The notes under the pieces: model-generated
The model's database searches: none
What the model was told of the DNA's origin: nothing
The model's input: the letters and a program-made list of their open reading frames with translations, nothing else
Source of the DNA: Syntrophosphaera sp035450685
Lineage (GTDB): Bacteria; Cloacimonadota; Cloacimonadia; Cloacimonadales; Cloacimonadaceae
Direction of reading: 5' to 3'
DNA: 64,000 nt
Assembly: GCA_035450685.1 (NCBI GenBank)
Contig: DAOTNF010000003.1
Location: 1 to 64,000, forward strand
Program-made: the position numbers and the translations under genes
Shown here: positions 8,636 through 16,024 of the stretch, piece by piece
How positions within the stretch are numbered: the first letter of the stretch is position 1
Layout of the letters: the number at the start of each line of letters is the position of its first letter

Positions 8636-9880
8636 TTATTTCAGTTCGTCAAAGACGGATTTGATGATGCCAACGCATTCAAGCAGTTGTTCTTCTGTAA
8701 TCACCAAGGGTGGCGCCAGGCGGATTATGTGTCTGTGGGTGGGTTTGCAGAGGATGCCTTTATCTTTCAGTTTCAGGCAGACATCCCAGGCTTCATAGTT
8801 GTTCTTGGGTTCCACGACTATGGCGTTCAACAGCCCCTTTCCTCTCACCAGTTTAAGCATTGGGTTGTCGATTTTCTTCAGTTCGTCACGGAATATCTTG
8901 CCTAAGTCATAAGCTCTTTGGGCCAGGTTTTCATCTTTCACCACCTGTAGGGCGGCCGTGGCTACCGTGCAGGCAAGGGGAAATCCTCCGAAGGTTGAGC
9001 CGTGTTGGCCCGGCTTGATGGTGAGCATGACCTCGCGGTCCGCAAGGACTGCAGAAACGGGAAGCACGCCGCCAGCCAGAGCCTTGCCCAGGAGCAGCAT
9101 GTCGGGGCGCACGTTTTCATAGTCGCAAGCCAGGAGTTTACCTGTTCTGGCAATACCTGTCTGGATCTCATCCGCCACAAAGAGCACATTGTGTTGCTTG
9201 CAAAGTTCGTAGCAAGCTTTCAAATAGCCTTCGTCCGGAACAAACACGCCTGCTTCGCCCTGGATCGGCTCCACGATGAAAGCAGCCACATTCTTGCCAT
9301 GCTTTTCAAGGTAGGTTTTCAGGGCATTCGCGTCGTTGTAGGGAATTTTTGCGATGCCGGGGATAAAGGGCCCATAGCCTTCGTAGCAATCTGGATCGGT
9401 GGAAGCTGAAACTATCGCCAGGGTGCGGCCATGGAAATTGTTTTCCACAAACACGATGATGGCGCTGTCCTTTTCCACTCCCTTTACCTGGTAAGCCCAC
9501 TTGCGGGCAAGCTTCATGGCTGTTTCCACCGCTTCTGCTCCGGTGTTCATGGGCAACAACATGTCATAGCCAAAGTACTCGGTGATATACTTTTCATAGG
9601 GACCCAGTTTGTTGTTGAAAAAAGCGCGGGAAGTGAGGGTAAGCTCCTGGGCCTGGTCGGTGAGGGCTTTGATGATTTTGGGGTGACAATGCCCCTGGTT
9701 TACGGCAGAATAAGCCGACAGAAAGTCAAAGTATCTGTTGCCTTCCGGATCCCACAAAAACACACCTTCACCTTTGGCCAGAACAACCGGCAGGGGATGG
9801 TAATTATGAGCTCCATATTTTTCTTCCAGTTCCATGGCTTCTGCAGAGCTAATGGCCCCGTATTTGAGATTAGCGGACAT
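8636..9880 (-). CDS. rocD: Ornithine aminotransferase (ornithine-oxo-acid transaminase)
   Basis: This PLP-dependent class III aminotransferase converts ornithine plus 2-oxoglutarate to glutamate semialdehyde plus glutamate, linking arginine/ornithine and proline/glutamate metabolism. The 414-residue protein matches the family: N-terminal YGAHNYHPLPVVLAKGEG, the MNTGAEAVETAMKLARKW block (about 104-121), NNFHGRT (about 148), the cofactor Asp in VADEIQTG (about 235-242), and the PLP lysine in LLLGKALAGGVLP (about 263-275). The start is supported by GGAGGAAAAC just upstream. A fermentative amino-acid metabolism would fit. Related class III enzymes (acetylornithine or GABA transaminase) are less likely given the N-terminal signature. 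Confidence 0.92.
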   Translation of the reverse strand: MSANLKYGAISSAEAMELEEKYGAHNYHPLPVVLAKGEGVFLWDPEGNRYFDFLSAYSAVNQGHCHPKIIKALTDQAQELTLTSRAFFNNKLGPYEKYITEYFGYDMLLPMNTGAEAVETAMKLARKWAYQVKGVEKDSAIIVFVENNFHGRTLAIVSASTDPDCYEGYGPFIPGIAKIPYNDANALKTYLEKHGKNVAAFIVEPIQGEAGVFVPDEGYLKACYELCKQHNVLFVADEIQTGIARTGKLLACDYENVRPDMLLLGKALAGGVLPVSAVLADREVMLTIKPGQHGSTFGGFPLACTVATAALQVVKDENLAQRAYDLGKIFRDELKKIDNPMLKLVRGKGLLNAIVVEPKNNYEAWDVCLKLKDKGILCKPTHRHIIRLAPPLVITEEQLLECVGIIKSVFDELK

Positions 9881-10149
9881 TGTTTTCCTCCATTCCTATA
9901 TTTTGATTTTATGACTTAAGCCAAAACTAATATCGCATCTTTGTGTCAAGGACATTCTTATCGCAGCCATGGGCGGGGGATTGTCTAAGCAGATTCAGAA
10001 CATGCTGGCTAAAGCATGGAAAACAAGCTGGATAAATTGCTCGAAAAGAATTTAAAAAATCGCTGAATTGGAAACAGGACAGATTTCAGAACTGCTAATA
10101 TCAATTCGCATTCACCAAGCTTTGTTATGGAATATGTCATTTGACTTTC

Positions 10150-10465
10150 TCTTGAAAAACCCGTGGAAAGGTAAAATGGTGAGGTTCCCTTAAAACAAAC
10201 ACCCAATCCTAAAACAACCGGCATCAATTCCTTGATAACCACATAATTATGTTGATACATTCCGCAATATCCTTCATACCGCCCTCCTTTGCTGCTACTG
10301 GCTTTGGAGCCATCATCCTTAGGTCATCCTTATAAATTATAAGGTTGACCCCAGGAAGACCCACTTCAAAGCGCGGGATGCAAATGAGACCCATCCCTCT
10401 ATAATATATAGGTGCTATGAATTGTGGAAAGGTGGAAAGGTGCCGCCATTTGACGGGGTAAAATG
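10150..10465 (-). repeat. Dispersed intergenic repeat, copy R2 (B-C plus downstream B)
   Basis: On the minus strand this reads module B (about 10465-10430), core C with AGCACCTATATATTATAGAG, the CCTTATAATTTATAAGG palindrome, then AAAGGAGGGCGGT and a start codon at 10277 that opens a 17-codon frame ending at 10224. A second B-like stretch (GGGAACCTCACCATTTTACC) follows at about 10195-10150 in the same orientation. The copy fills most of the divergent gap between rocD and the aldo/keto reductase gene. Confidence 0.85.
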
Positions 10466-10508
10466 GCAGCCTTGAAATCACTACAAAATGAGAAGTGCGG
10501 AAAAGAGT

Positions 10509-10536
10509 TTGACAGAAGCGGGCAAGCTGACTTAAT
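10509..10536 (+). promoter_or_regulatory. Candidate promoter for the aldo/keto reductase gene
   Basis: A perfect -35 TTGACA at 10509-10514 is followed, after 16 nt, by CTTAAT at 10531-10536 (4 of 6 to the -10 consensus), about 30 nt before the ATG. A GGGAGC Shine-Dalgarno-like sequence precedes the start. This rests on consensus matching only. Confidence 0.4.
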
Positions 10537-10566
10537 GACAAAAACGATCACTCTGGGAGCAGAAAG

Positions 10567-11694
10567 ATGAAATACAGGACAATGCCAAAATCCAGGGACG
10601 CCCTTTCAGTATTGGGTTTGGGGCTGATGAGGCTACCCACCCGCGGGGATGGATCGCTGGATGAAGAGAAATCCATGCAAATGCTTCACTATGCCCTTGA
10701 GCATGGCATAAACTATTTTGACACCGCCTGGGGCTATCACCATGGCGCGAGCGAACCGCTGCTGGGCAAGTTCATCGCCCAAACCGACAGAAACAGATTC
10801 TATATCGCCACCAAGCTTCCCTGTTGGCTGATCAAGACGCCCGCCGATATGGATGAGTTTCTGAACAAACAGTTAGAAAGGCTGCAAACCGATCATATCG
10901 ATTATTATCTTTTGCACGCTTTGAACAAGAAATCGTGGGACAAGATGAAATCCTTTGGAGTGCTCGACTGGCTCTCAAAGATCAAATCCGAAAATAAGAT
11001 ACGCCACATTGGCTTTTCATTCCATGACAGCTATCCGGTTTTTAGGAAGATAGTGGAAAGCTACGACTGGGATTTTTGCCAGTTCATGCTCAACTATCTC
11101 GACACCCATTATCAGGCTGGATACCGCGGTTATCAGCTTGCCCTGCAAAAGAATATGGGCGTGATTTCCATGGAGCCCCTCAGAGGAGGCAAACTGGTCT
11201 CCCCCATCCCGCCGGAAGTGGAAAATGTGTGGTTGAAAAGCAGCGAAACCTGGTCTGCCGTGGAAAGGGGGTTGCGCTGGGTCTGGAATCTTTCCGGATG
11301 CACGGTCTTGCTCTCGGGCATGGGGAGTCTAAAGCAGATCGAGGAAAACATCGCCATCGCGGAGCGCAGCGAAGCTGACAGCCTTAGCCCTCGGGAACTC
11401 GATCTGTACAAAAAAGCCAGGCGAGAGTATCTGCGGCGCATAGCCATCCCCTGCACAGAATGCAGATATTGCCTGCCCTGCCCCCACAAAGTCGGCATCC
11501 CCGATGTATTTGGCACTTATAACGAATCGATGATGTTTGGCGAAAAGGAAAGGCACAAGCGGGAATACGAGACGTTCATCCCCGAAGAGGCAAGAGCGGA
11601 TAAATGCGTCAACTGCGGCACATGCCTTTCTAAATGTCCCCAGAAAATAGACATTCCGTCAGAAATGGCAAAGGTGAGAGAATACTTTAAATGA
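10567..11694 (+). CDS. Aldo/keto reductase with C-terminal 4Fe-4S ferredoxin domain
   Basis: The 375-residue protein has an N-terminal NADPH-type aldo/keto reductase barrel with the catalytic tetrad visible as D52 and Y57 (FDTAWGYHHG), K83 (IATKL) and a His in YYLLHAL near 116. After the barrel, residues about 297-365 hold two cysteine clusters, CTECRYCLPCP and CVNCGTCLSKCPQ, which should bind two 4Fe-4S centres. The combination is a known family in anaerobes and suggests coupling of a carbonyl substrate to ferredoxin electrons; the substrate is unknown. The gene stands alone on the plus strand, downstream of repeat copy R2. Its last 8 bp overlap the convergent UDP-glucose dehydrogenase gene. 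Confidence 0.9.
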   Translation: MKYRTMPKSRDALSVLGLGLMRLPTRGDGSLDEEKSMQMLHYALEHGINYFDTAWGYHHGASEPLLGKFIAQTDRNRFYIATKLPCWLIKTPADMDEFLNKQLERLQTDHIDYYLLHALNKKSWDKMKSFGVLDWLSKIKSENKIRHIGFSFHDSYPVFRKIVESYDWDFCQFMLNYLDTHYQAGYRGYQLALQKNMGVISMEPLRGGKLVSPIPPEVENVWLKSSETWSAVERGLRWVWNLSGCTVLLSGMGSLKQIEENIAIAERSEADSLSPRELDLYKKARREYLRRIAIPCTECRYCLPCPHKVGIPDVFGTYNESMMFGEKERHKREYETFIPEEARADKCVNCGTCLSKCPQKIDIPSEMAKVREYFK

Positions 11695-13018
11695 CGGCTG
11701 GCCGCCCCACCGAGATGTATTTGAAGCCAAGTTCCTTCATTTGTTCCAGGTCGTATTGGTTACGGCCGTCAAAGATCACCGGCTGTGCCAGTCTGTTTTT
11801 GATTTGGGCGAAGTCGGGATAGCGGAATTGATGCCATTCCGTAAGCAACAACATGGCTGAAGCTCCCTCTAAGGCGTCATATTCGTCCGGGCAAAACACG
11901 ATACCGGGATCATCCCCAAATATTTTGCGAGCTTCATCGATGGCCACCGGATCATAAGCCCGGATTTTGGCGCCGGAAGACCGGAGAGAGCGGATAACAT
12001 CGATGGACGGAGCTTCGCGCATATCGTCTGTCTGGGGCTTGAAAGCAAGCCCCCATATGGCAAATACCAGGCCATCCAATTGGTGGCCAAAATACTGGGC
12101 AATCTTTTCCACAAAAAAGGCTTTCTGCTCGCTGTTAACCCGTTCCACGGATTCCAATATACTGGGCTGCAGATCATTTTCCCGGTGCATGCGGATCAAC
12201 GCTTTAAGGTCTTTGGGAAAACAGGAGCCGCCAAATCCCAGACCGGGATAGATGAACTTGTAGCCAATCCTGCTGTCCGATCCTATCCCCTGCCTCACAT
12301 CCGCTATATCCACACCCAAGGCGTCGCAAAGGCGCGAAAGCTCGTTCATGAAAGAGATCTTGGTGGCGAGCATGGCATTGGCGGCATACTTGGTCATCTC
12401 GGCTGAACGCACGCCCATCATAATGACCCTGTCGTTGTTGCGGTTAAAGGGCAGGTAGAGAGACCTGATCACTTCGCCAGCGCTGGCGGAATCTGCGCCG
12501 ATGATCACCCTATCTGGCTTCATGAAGTCCTCGATTGCGGCCCCTTCCTTCAAAAACTCTGGATTGGAGACCACATCGAAACTCAGGTTCTTGCCCATGG
12601 CGTCAAGAATTCCCGCAATCTTTTCCTTCACCATGTCTGCCGTTCCCACCGGAACAGTAGATTTGTTTACGATTATCTTATGCTCCTGCATGTGGGTGGC
12701 GATATCTTCGGCTACTTGCAGCACATAGGAAAGGTCAGCCGAGCCATCTTCACCGGGAGGGGTGCCTACCGCGATGAAGATCACCGGACACTCTTGCACG
12801 GCATGTTTGAGATCTGTGGTGAAGCTCAGCCTGCCAGCAGCGCGGTTTACCTTCACCAGCTCTTTGAGGCCCGGCTCGTAAATGGGTATATCGTTGTTGT
12901 TCAGCCGTTTAATCTTTTCGTGGTTGTTGTCCACGCAAATTACATGGTTTCCCATATTGGCAAAACAAGTGCCGCTCACCAAGCCTACATAACCGCTGCC
13001 TATCATGGCCAGATTCAT
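11687..13018 (-). CDS. ugd: UDP-glucose 6-dehydrogenase
   Basis: It oxidises UDP-glucose twice with NAD to UDP-glucuronate, a precursor for surface polysaccharides. The 443-residue protein has the N-terminal Rossmann motif GSGYVGLVSGTCFANMG (residues 7-23), KSTVPVGTAD (about 119-128), the catalytic cysteine in GFGGSCFPKDLKAL (about 258-271) and the C-terminal UDP-binding domain with AIWGLAFKPQTDDMREAPS (about 323-341). It is the last gene of a minus-strand group; its ATG overlaps the end of the epimerase gene by 4 nt, suggesting translational coupling. UDP-ManNAc or GDP-mannose dehydrogenase relatives are possible, but the glucose enzyme fits best. Confidence 0.92.
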   Translation of the reverse strand: MNLAMIGSGYVGLVSGTCFANMGNHVICVDNNHEKIKRLNNNDIPIYEPGLKELVKVNRAAGRLSFTTDLKHAVQECPVIFIAVGTPPGEDGSADLSYVLQVAEDIATHMQEHKIIVNKSTVPVGTADMVKEKIAGILDAMGKNLSFDVVSNPEFLKEGAAIEDFMKPDRVIIGADSASAGEVIRSLYLPFNRNNDRVIMMGVRSAEMTKYAANAMLATKISFMNELSRLCDALGVDIADVRQGIGSDSRIGYKFIYPGLGFGGSCFPKDLKALIRMHRENDLQPSILESVERVNSEQKAFFVEKIAQYFGHQLDGLVFAIWGLAFKPQTDDMREAPSIDVIRSLRSSGAKIRAYDPVAIDEARKIFGDDPGIVFCPDEYDALEGASAMLLLTEWHQFRYPDFAQIKNRLAQPVIFDGRNQYDLEQMKELGFKYISVGRPAVI

Positions 13019-13956
13019 CTTTTACTCCTCGTTCGCAGATAGTATTGCACAGTTTCCTTTATACCTTGTTCCAGGGTGAAGATCGGGCTCCAGCCCAGTT
13101 CCTGGAAAGCCTTGCTATAATTCAGCATTGACCTGCGCAGATCGCCCTGCCTTGCTTCCCCGCGCAGTGGTTCCTTTTGCATTCCCAAATGCCACAGGAT
13201 TGTCTTATACAAAAGGGATGTTGTGGTCTCGACGCAGGTGCCGATATTGAAGATTTCCTTGTCTCCCCTGTCCAATGCCAACAGATTGGCACGCACGACA
13301 TCCATCACATACACGTAATCGCGGATCATTCCCTCCGGAGCGTCAGGATAGGCATTAATGGTGGGCGTTTTGCCATCCAGCAGGGAGTTGATAAAGATGG
13401 AGACCACTCCCGCTTCGCCGGAGGCATTCTGACGCGGTCCATAGACATTCGCGTAGCGCAAAACAGTGTAGTTCAGGCCATATTGATGGTTGTAAAAATG
13501 GAGGTAGTTCTCACCCACCAGCTTATTGATGGCATATACGGACAGAGGTTTGGGCGGATAGGCTTCCGATGTCGGGTATTCTTCCGCTTCTCCGTAAATA
13601 GCTCCGCCAGAAGAGATAAAGACTACTTTCTTAACCCTATACTTTACACAGTTCTCCAGCAGGTTCACCGTTCCTTTCACATTGGTTTCCACATCGGCGA
13701 GGGGGTCTTCTATCGATCTGGGCACGCTTATCTGGGCGGCGTGATGATTCACGATGTCAGGCCGTTCCCGCTCGAAAACCTTGCTGATGGCGGGATCACA
13801 GATGCTGATCTGATAAAACTTTGCTCTTGGATTGAGGTTGTCCATGCTTCCAGTGGAAAGGTCATCCACCACAACCACCTCGTGCCCGGCTTCCAGACAG
13901 GCATCCGCCACATGTGAACCGATGAACCCAGCTCCGCCGGTGATCAGTATCTTCAC
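13015..13956 (-). CDS. NAD-dependent sugar-nucleotide epimerase (UDP-glucose 4-epimerase-like)
   Basis: This 313-residue extended short-chain dehydrogenase likely interconverts UDP-hexoses. It shows the NAD motif GGAGFIGSHVAD (residues 7-18), the catalytic serine region FISSGGAIYGEA (about 114-125), YAINK as the YxxxK catalytic pair (about 142-146) and the RYANVYGPRQNASGEAGV block. The start is GTG and overlaps the TGA stop of the NusG-like gene (GTGA), so translation is probably coupled. With the UDP-glucose dehydrogenase downstream it would feed polysaccharide or lipopolysaccharide synthesis. Substrate (UDP-Glc, UDP-GlcNAc or UDP-GlcA) cannot be decided from sequence alone. Confidence 0.88.
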   Translation of the reverse strand: MKILITGGAGFIGSHVADACLEAGHEVVVVDDLSTGSMDNLNPRAKFYQISICDPAISKVFERERPDIVNHHAAQISVPRSIEDPLADVETNVKGTVNLLENCVKYRVKKVVFISSGGAIYGEAEEYPTSEAYPPKPLSVYAINKLVGENYLHFYNHQYGLNYTVLRYANVYGPRQNASGEAGVVSIFINSLLDGKTPTINAYPDAPEGMIRDYVYVMDVVRANLLALDRGDKEIFNIGTCVETTTSLLYKTILWHLGMQKEPLRGEARQGDLRRSMLNYSKAFQELGWSPIFTLEQGIKETVQYYLRTRSKR

Positions 13957-14528
13957 AGACTTTCCTCTTCCAGGATGTAGTCCCCCAAGATCTTCACATT
14001 CGCCGGATCGACCATCACAAGCACAGCCTGGCGCAGTATATTCACCTGCAGGCGCACCTCATTTAGCTTTGTGTGGTCTTCCACGATTCCAGTGACACCT
14101 TTGAGCGGCCCGCGGACAATTTCCACCTCCAATCCCCTGGACAGCCAAAGCGCGTTTTTAATCTCTACCTTGGGCTGACGCAGCATTCTGATGTTAACCA
14201 GTTCTTCCAGAAGCTCTTCCTGAACAGGAACTCTGATGAATCCAACCGTCAAGCCAGTCATCATCAGTTTCTGCTTTTTGGCAAAATCGAGCACACAAAA
14301 CAGATAGCTGGGAAACATAGGTTTGGTGAACGATACGGTGCGCTTGTTATAGACCCTCTTGCTATCCATTTGGGGAAGATAATAATGGATGCCTGACCGC
14401 ATGGCGTAATCGGCCAGTTTCTTTTCGCAGCGTGGTTTGGTGTGAATCACCGCCCAGCGCTCATCCCCGGTTGGAACTATAAGTTCGCCGAACAGCTCGT
14501 CAATCAATACAGGCGCGTTGGTAGCCAT
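13953..14528 (-). CDS. NusG-family antiterminator paralogue (RfaH/UpxY-like)
   Basis: The 191-residue protein has an N-terminal NGN domain (DERWAVIHTKPRCEKKLADY, residues about 21-40, then PMFPSYLFCVLD near 80) and a C-terminal KOW motif (VEIVRGPLKGVTGIVEDH, about 145-162). Housekeeping NusG normally sits with secE and ribosomal genes. This one heads sugar-nucleotide genes, the arrangement expected for specialised paralogues such as RfaH or UpxY that promote read-through of polysaccharide operons. It begins 6 nt after the ahcY stop and overlaps the epimerase start by 4 nt. Whether it acts on this operon or elsewhere is inference. Confidence 0.85.
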   Translation of the reverse strand: MATNAPVLIDELFGELIVPTGDERWAVIHTKPRCEKKLADYAMRSGIHYYLPQMDSKRVYNKRTVSFTKPMFPSYLFCVLDFAKKQKLMMTGLTVGFIRVPVQEELLEELVNIRMLRQPKVEIKNALWLSRGLEVEIVRGPLKGVTGIVEDHTKLNEVRLQVNILRQAVLVMVDPANVKILGDYILEEESL

Positions 14529-14534
14529 AAAGTG

Positions 14535-15941
14535 TTAATAGCGGTAATATTCCGGCTTGTAAGGGCCTTTGATGGGGACGTTGATATATTCTGATTGATG
14601 TCGGGTGAGCATGGTCAATTTGACACCCAGTTTCTCAAGATGCAGGCGAGCGACTTCTTCATCGAGGATCTTGGGCAGCGTGTGTACCCCGATCTGGTGC
14701 TTGTTTTTCCACAGGTCGAGCTGTGCCATAATCTGATTGGTGAAAGAACAGCTCATCACAAAGGATGGATGCCCGGTGGCGTTGCCCAGGTTCACCAAAC
14801 GTCCTTCCGAAAGCAGAATGATGGATTTGTCATTAGGCATTCTGATGCGGTCAACCTGGGGCTTGATGTTCTCTTTCACCACACCTTCCAGCGAATAGAG
14901 GCGGTTGACCTGTATCTCATTGTCAAAATGGCCGATGTTGCAAACAATCGCGTTGTCCTTCATCTTGAGCATGTGGTCAACCCTGATCACGTCACAGTTG
15001 CCGGTGGCGGTCACATAGATATCAGCGATATCCAAAACGTTGTCCACGGTGTTGACTTCAAAGCCTTCCATGGCCGCTTGCAGGGCGCAGATGGGGTCGA
15101 TCTCGCTCACGATCACCCGGGCGCCAAAACCGCGCATCGACTGCGCGCAGCCCTTACCCACATCGCCGTAGCCACAGACCATCACGACCTTGCCAGCTAC
15201 CATGATGTCAGTTCCGCGTTTGATGCCGTCTGCCAGTGATTCGCGGCAGCCATAGAGATTGTCGAACTTGGATTTGGTGACCGAATCGTTCACGTTGACC
15301 GCCGGGAAAAGCAGCTTGCCTGACGCGTGCATCTGATACAGGCGGTTGACTCCGGTGGTGGTCTCTTCACTCACTCCGCGGAGTTTCTTGACCATTCTGT
15401 GCCATTTTTTGGGGTCTTTTTCCAGACCCGAGATCAGAAGCTTTTGCACGATCCTCATTTCTTCAGATTTGCTATTTGCGGAAGGTTTCTTGCCCAAGCG
15501 TGCCATTTCCTCTTCCAGGCGGTAGCCCTCGTGCACCATCAGGGTGGCATCGCCGCCATCATCCACGATGAGGTCCGGCCCTTTGCCATTTGGCCAACTT
15601 AGCGCCTGCAAGGTGCACCACCAGTATTCCTCGATGCTTTCGCCTTTCCAGGCAAAGACTGGCGTGCCGGATGCGGCGATGGCAGCAGCGGCGTGGTCTT
15701 GAGTGGAAAATATATTGCAGCTTGCCCACCTGACATCCGCCCCAAGCAGTTTCAGCGTTTCTATCAACACCGCGGTCTGGATGGTCATATGCAGGCTTCC
15801 CATGATCCGGGCGCCCTTCAGGGGCTTGCTATTCGCGTATTTGTTGCGCAATGAGATCAGGCCGGGCATTTCAGCTTCGGCGAGTTCTATCTCCTTGCGG
15901 CCAAAATCTTTCAGCCCGATGTCGGCGATCTTGTAATCCAT
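14535..15941 (-). CDS. ahcY: S-adenosyl-L-homocysteine hydrolase
   Basis: The enzyme splits S-adenosylhomocysteine, the by-product of methylation, into adenosine and homocysteine using bound NAD. The 468-residue protein carries SLHMTIQTAVLIETL (about 49-63), the TQDHAAAAIAA motif (about 81-91), the substrate residues in VNDSVTKSKFDNLYG (about 216-230) and the NAD-binding GYGDVGKGCAQSMRGFGA (about 257-274); it ends in PYKPEYYRY as typical. AGGAAGGATAGC precedes the ATG. The NusG-like gene follows 6 nt downstream, so ahcY appears to be the promoter-proximal gene of the group. Confidence 0.96.
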   Translation of the reverse strand: MDYKIADIGLKDFGRKEIELAEAEMPGLISLRNKYANSKPLKGARIMGSLHMTIQTAVLIETLKLLGADVRWASCNIFSTQDHAAAAIAASGTPVFAWKGESIEEYWWCTLQALSWPNGKGPDLIVDDGGDATLMVHEGYRLEEEMARLGKKPSANSKSEEMRIVQKLLISGLEKDPKKWHRMVKKLRGVSEETTTGVNRLYQMHASGKLLFPAVNVNDSVTKSKFDNLYGCRESLADGIKRGTDIMVAGKVVMVCGYGDVGKGCAQSMRGFGARVIVSEIDPICALQAAMEGFEVNTVDNVLDIADIYVTATGNCDVIRVDHMLKMKDNAIVCNIGHFDNEIQVNRLYSLEGVVKENIKPQVDRIRMPNDKSIILLSEGRLVNLGNATGHPSFVMSCSFTNQIMAQLDLWKNKHQIGVHTLPKILDEEVARLHLEKLGVKLTMLTRHQSEYINVPIKGPYKPEYYRY

Positions 15942-15971
15942 GCTATCCTTCCTCTTATAATATAAAAGACC

Positions 15972-16005
15972 AAACCTGAATGGCTATAATTAACCATCCA
16001 GGTTT
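15972..16005 (-). terminator. Probable terminator downstream of pnp
   Basis: AAACCTGAATGG (15972-15983) faces CCATCCAGGTTT (15994-16005), a 12-bp stem with one mismatch or G-U position and a 10-nt loop. On the minus strand it is followed by GGTCTTTTATA. It lies 20 nt past the pnp stop and ahead of ahcY, so it probably separates the two units. Confidence 0.6.
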
Positions 16006-16024
16006 ACGGTCATAATGTCAAGCC

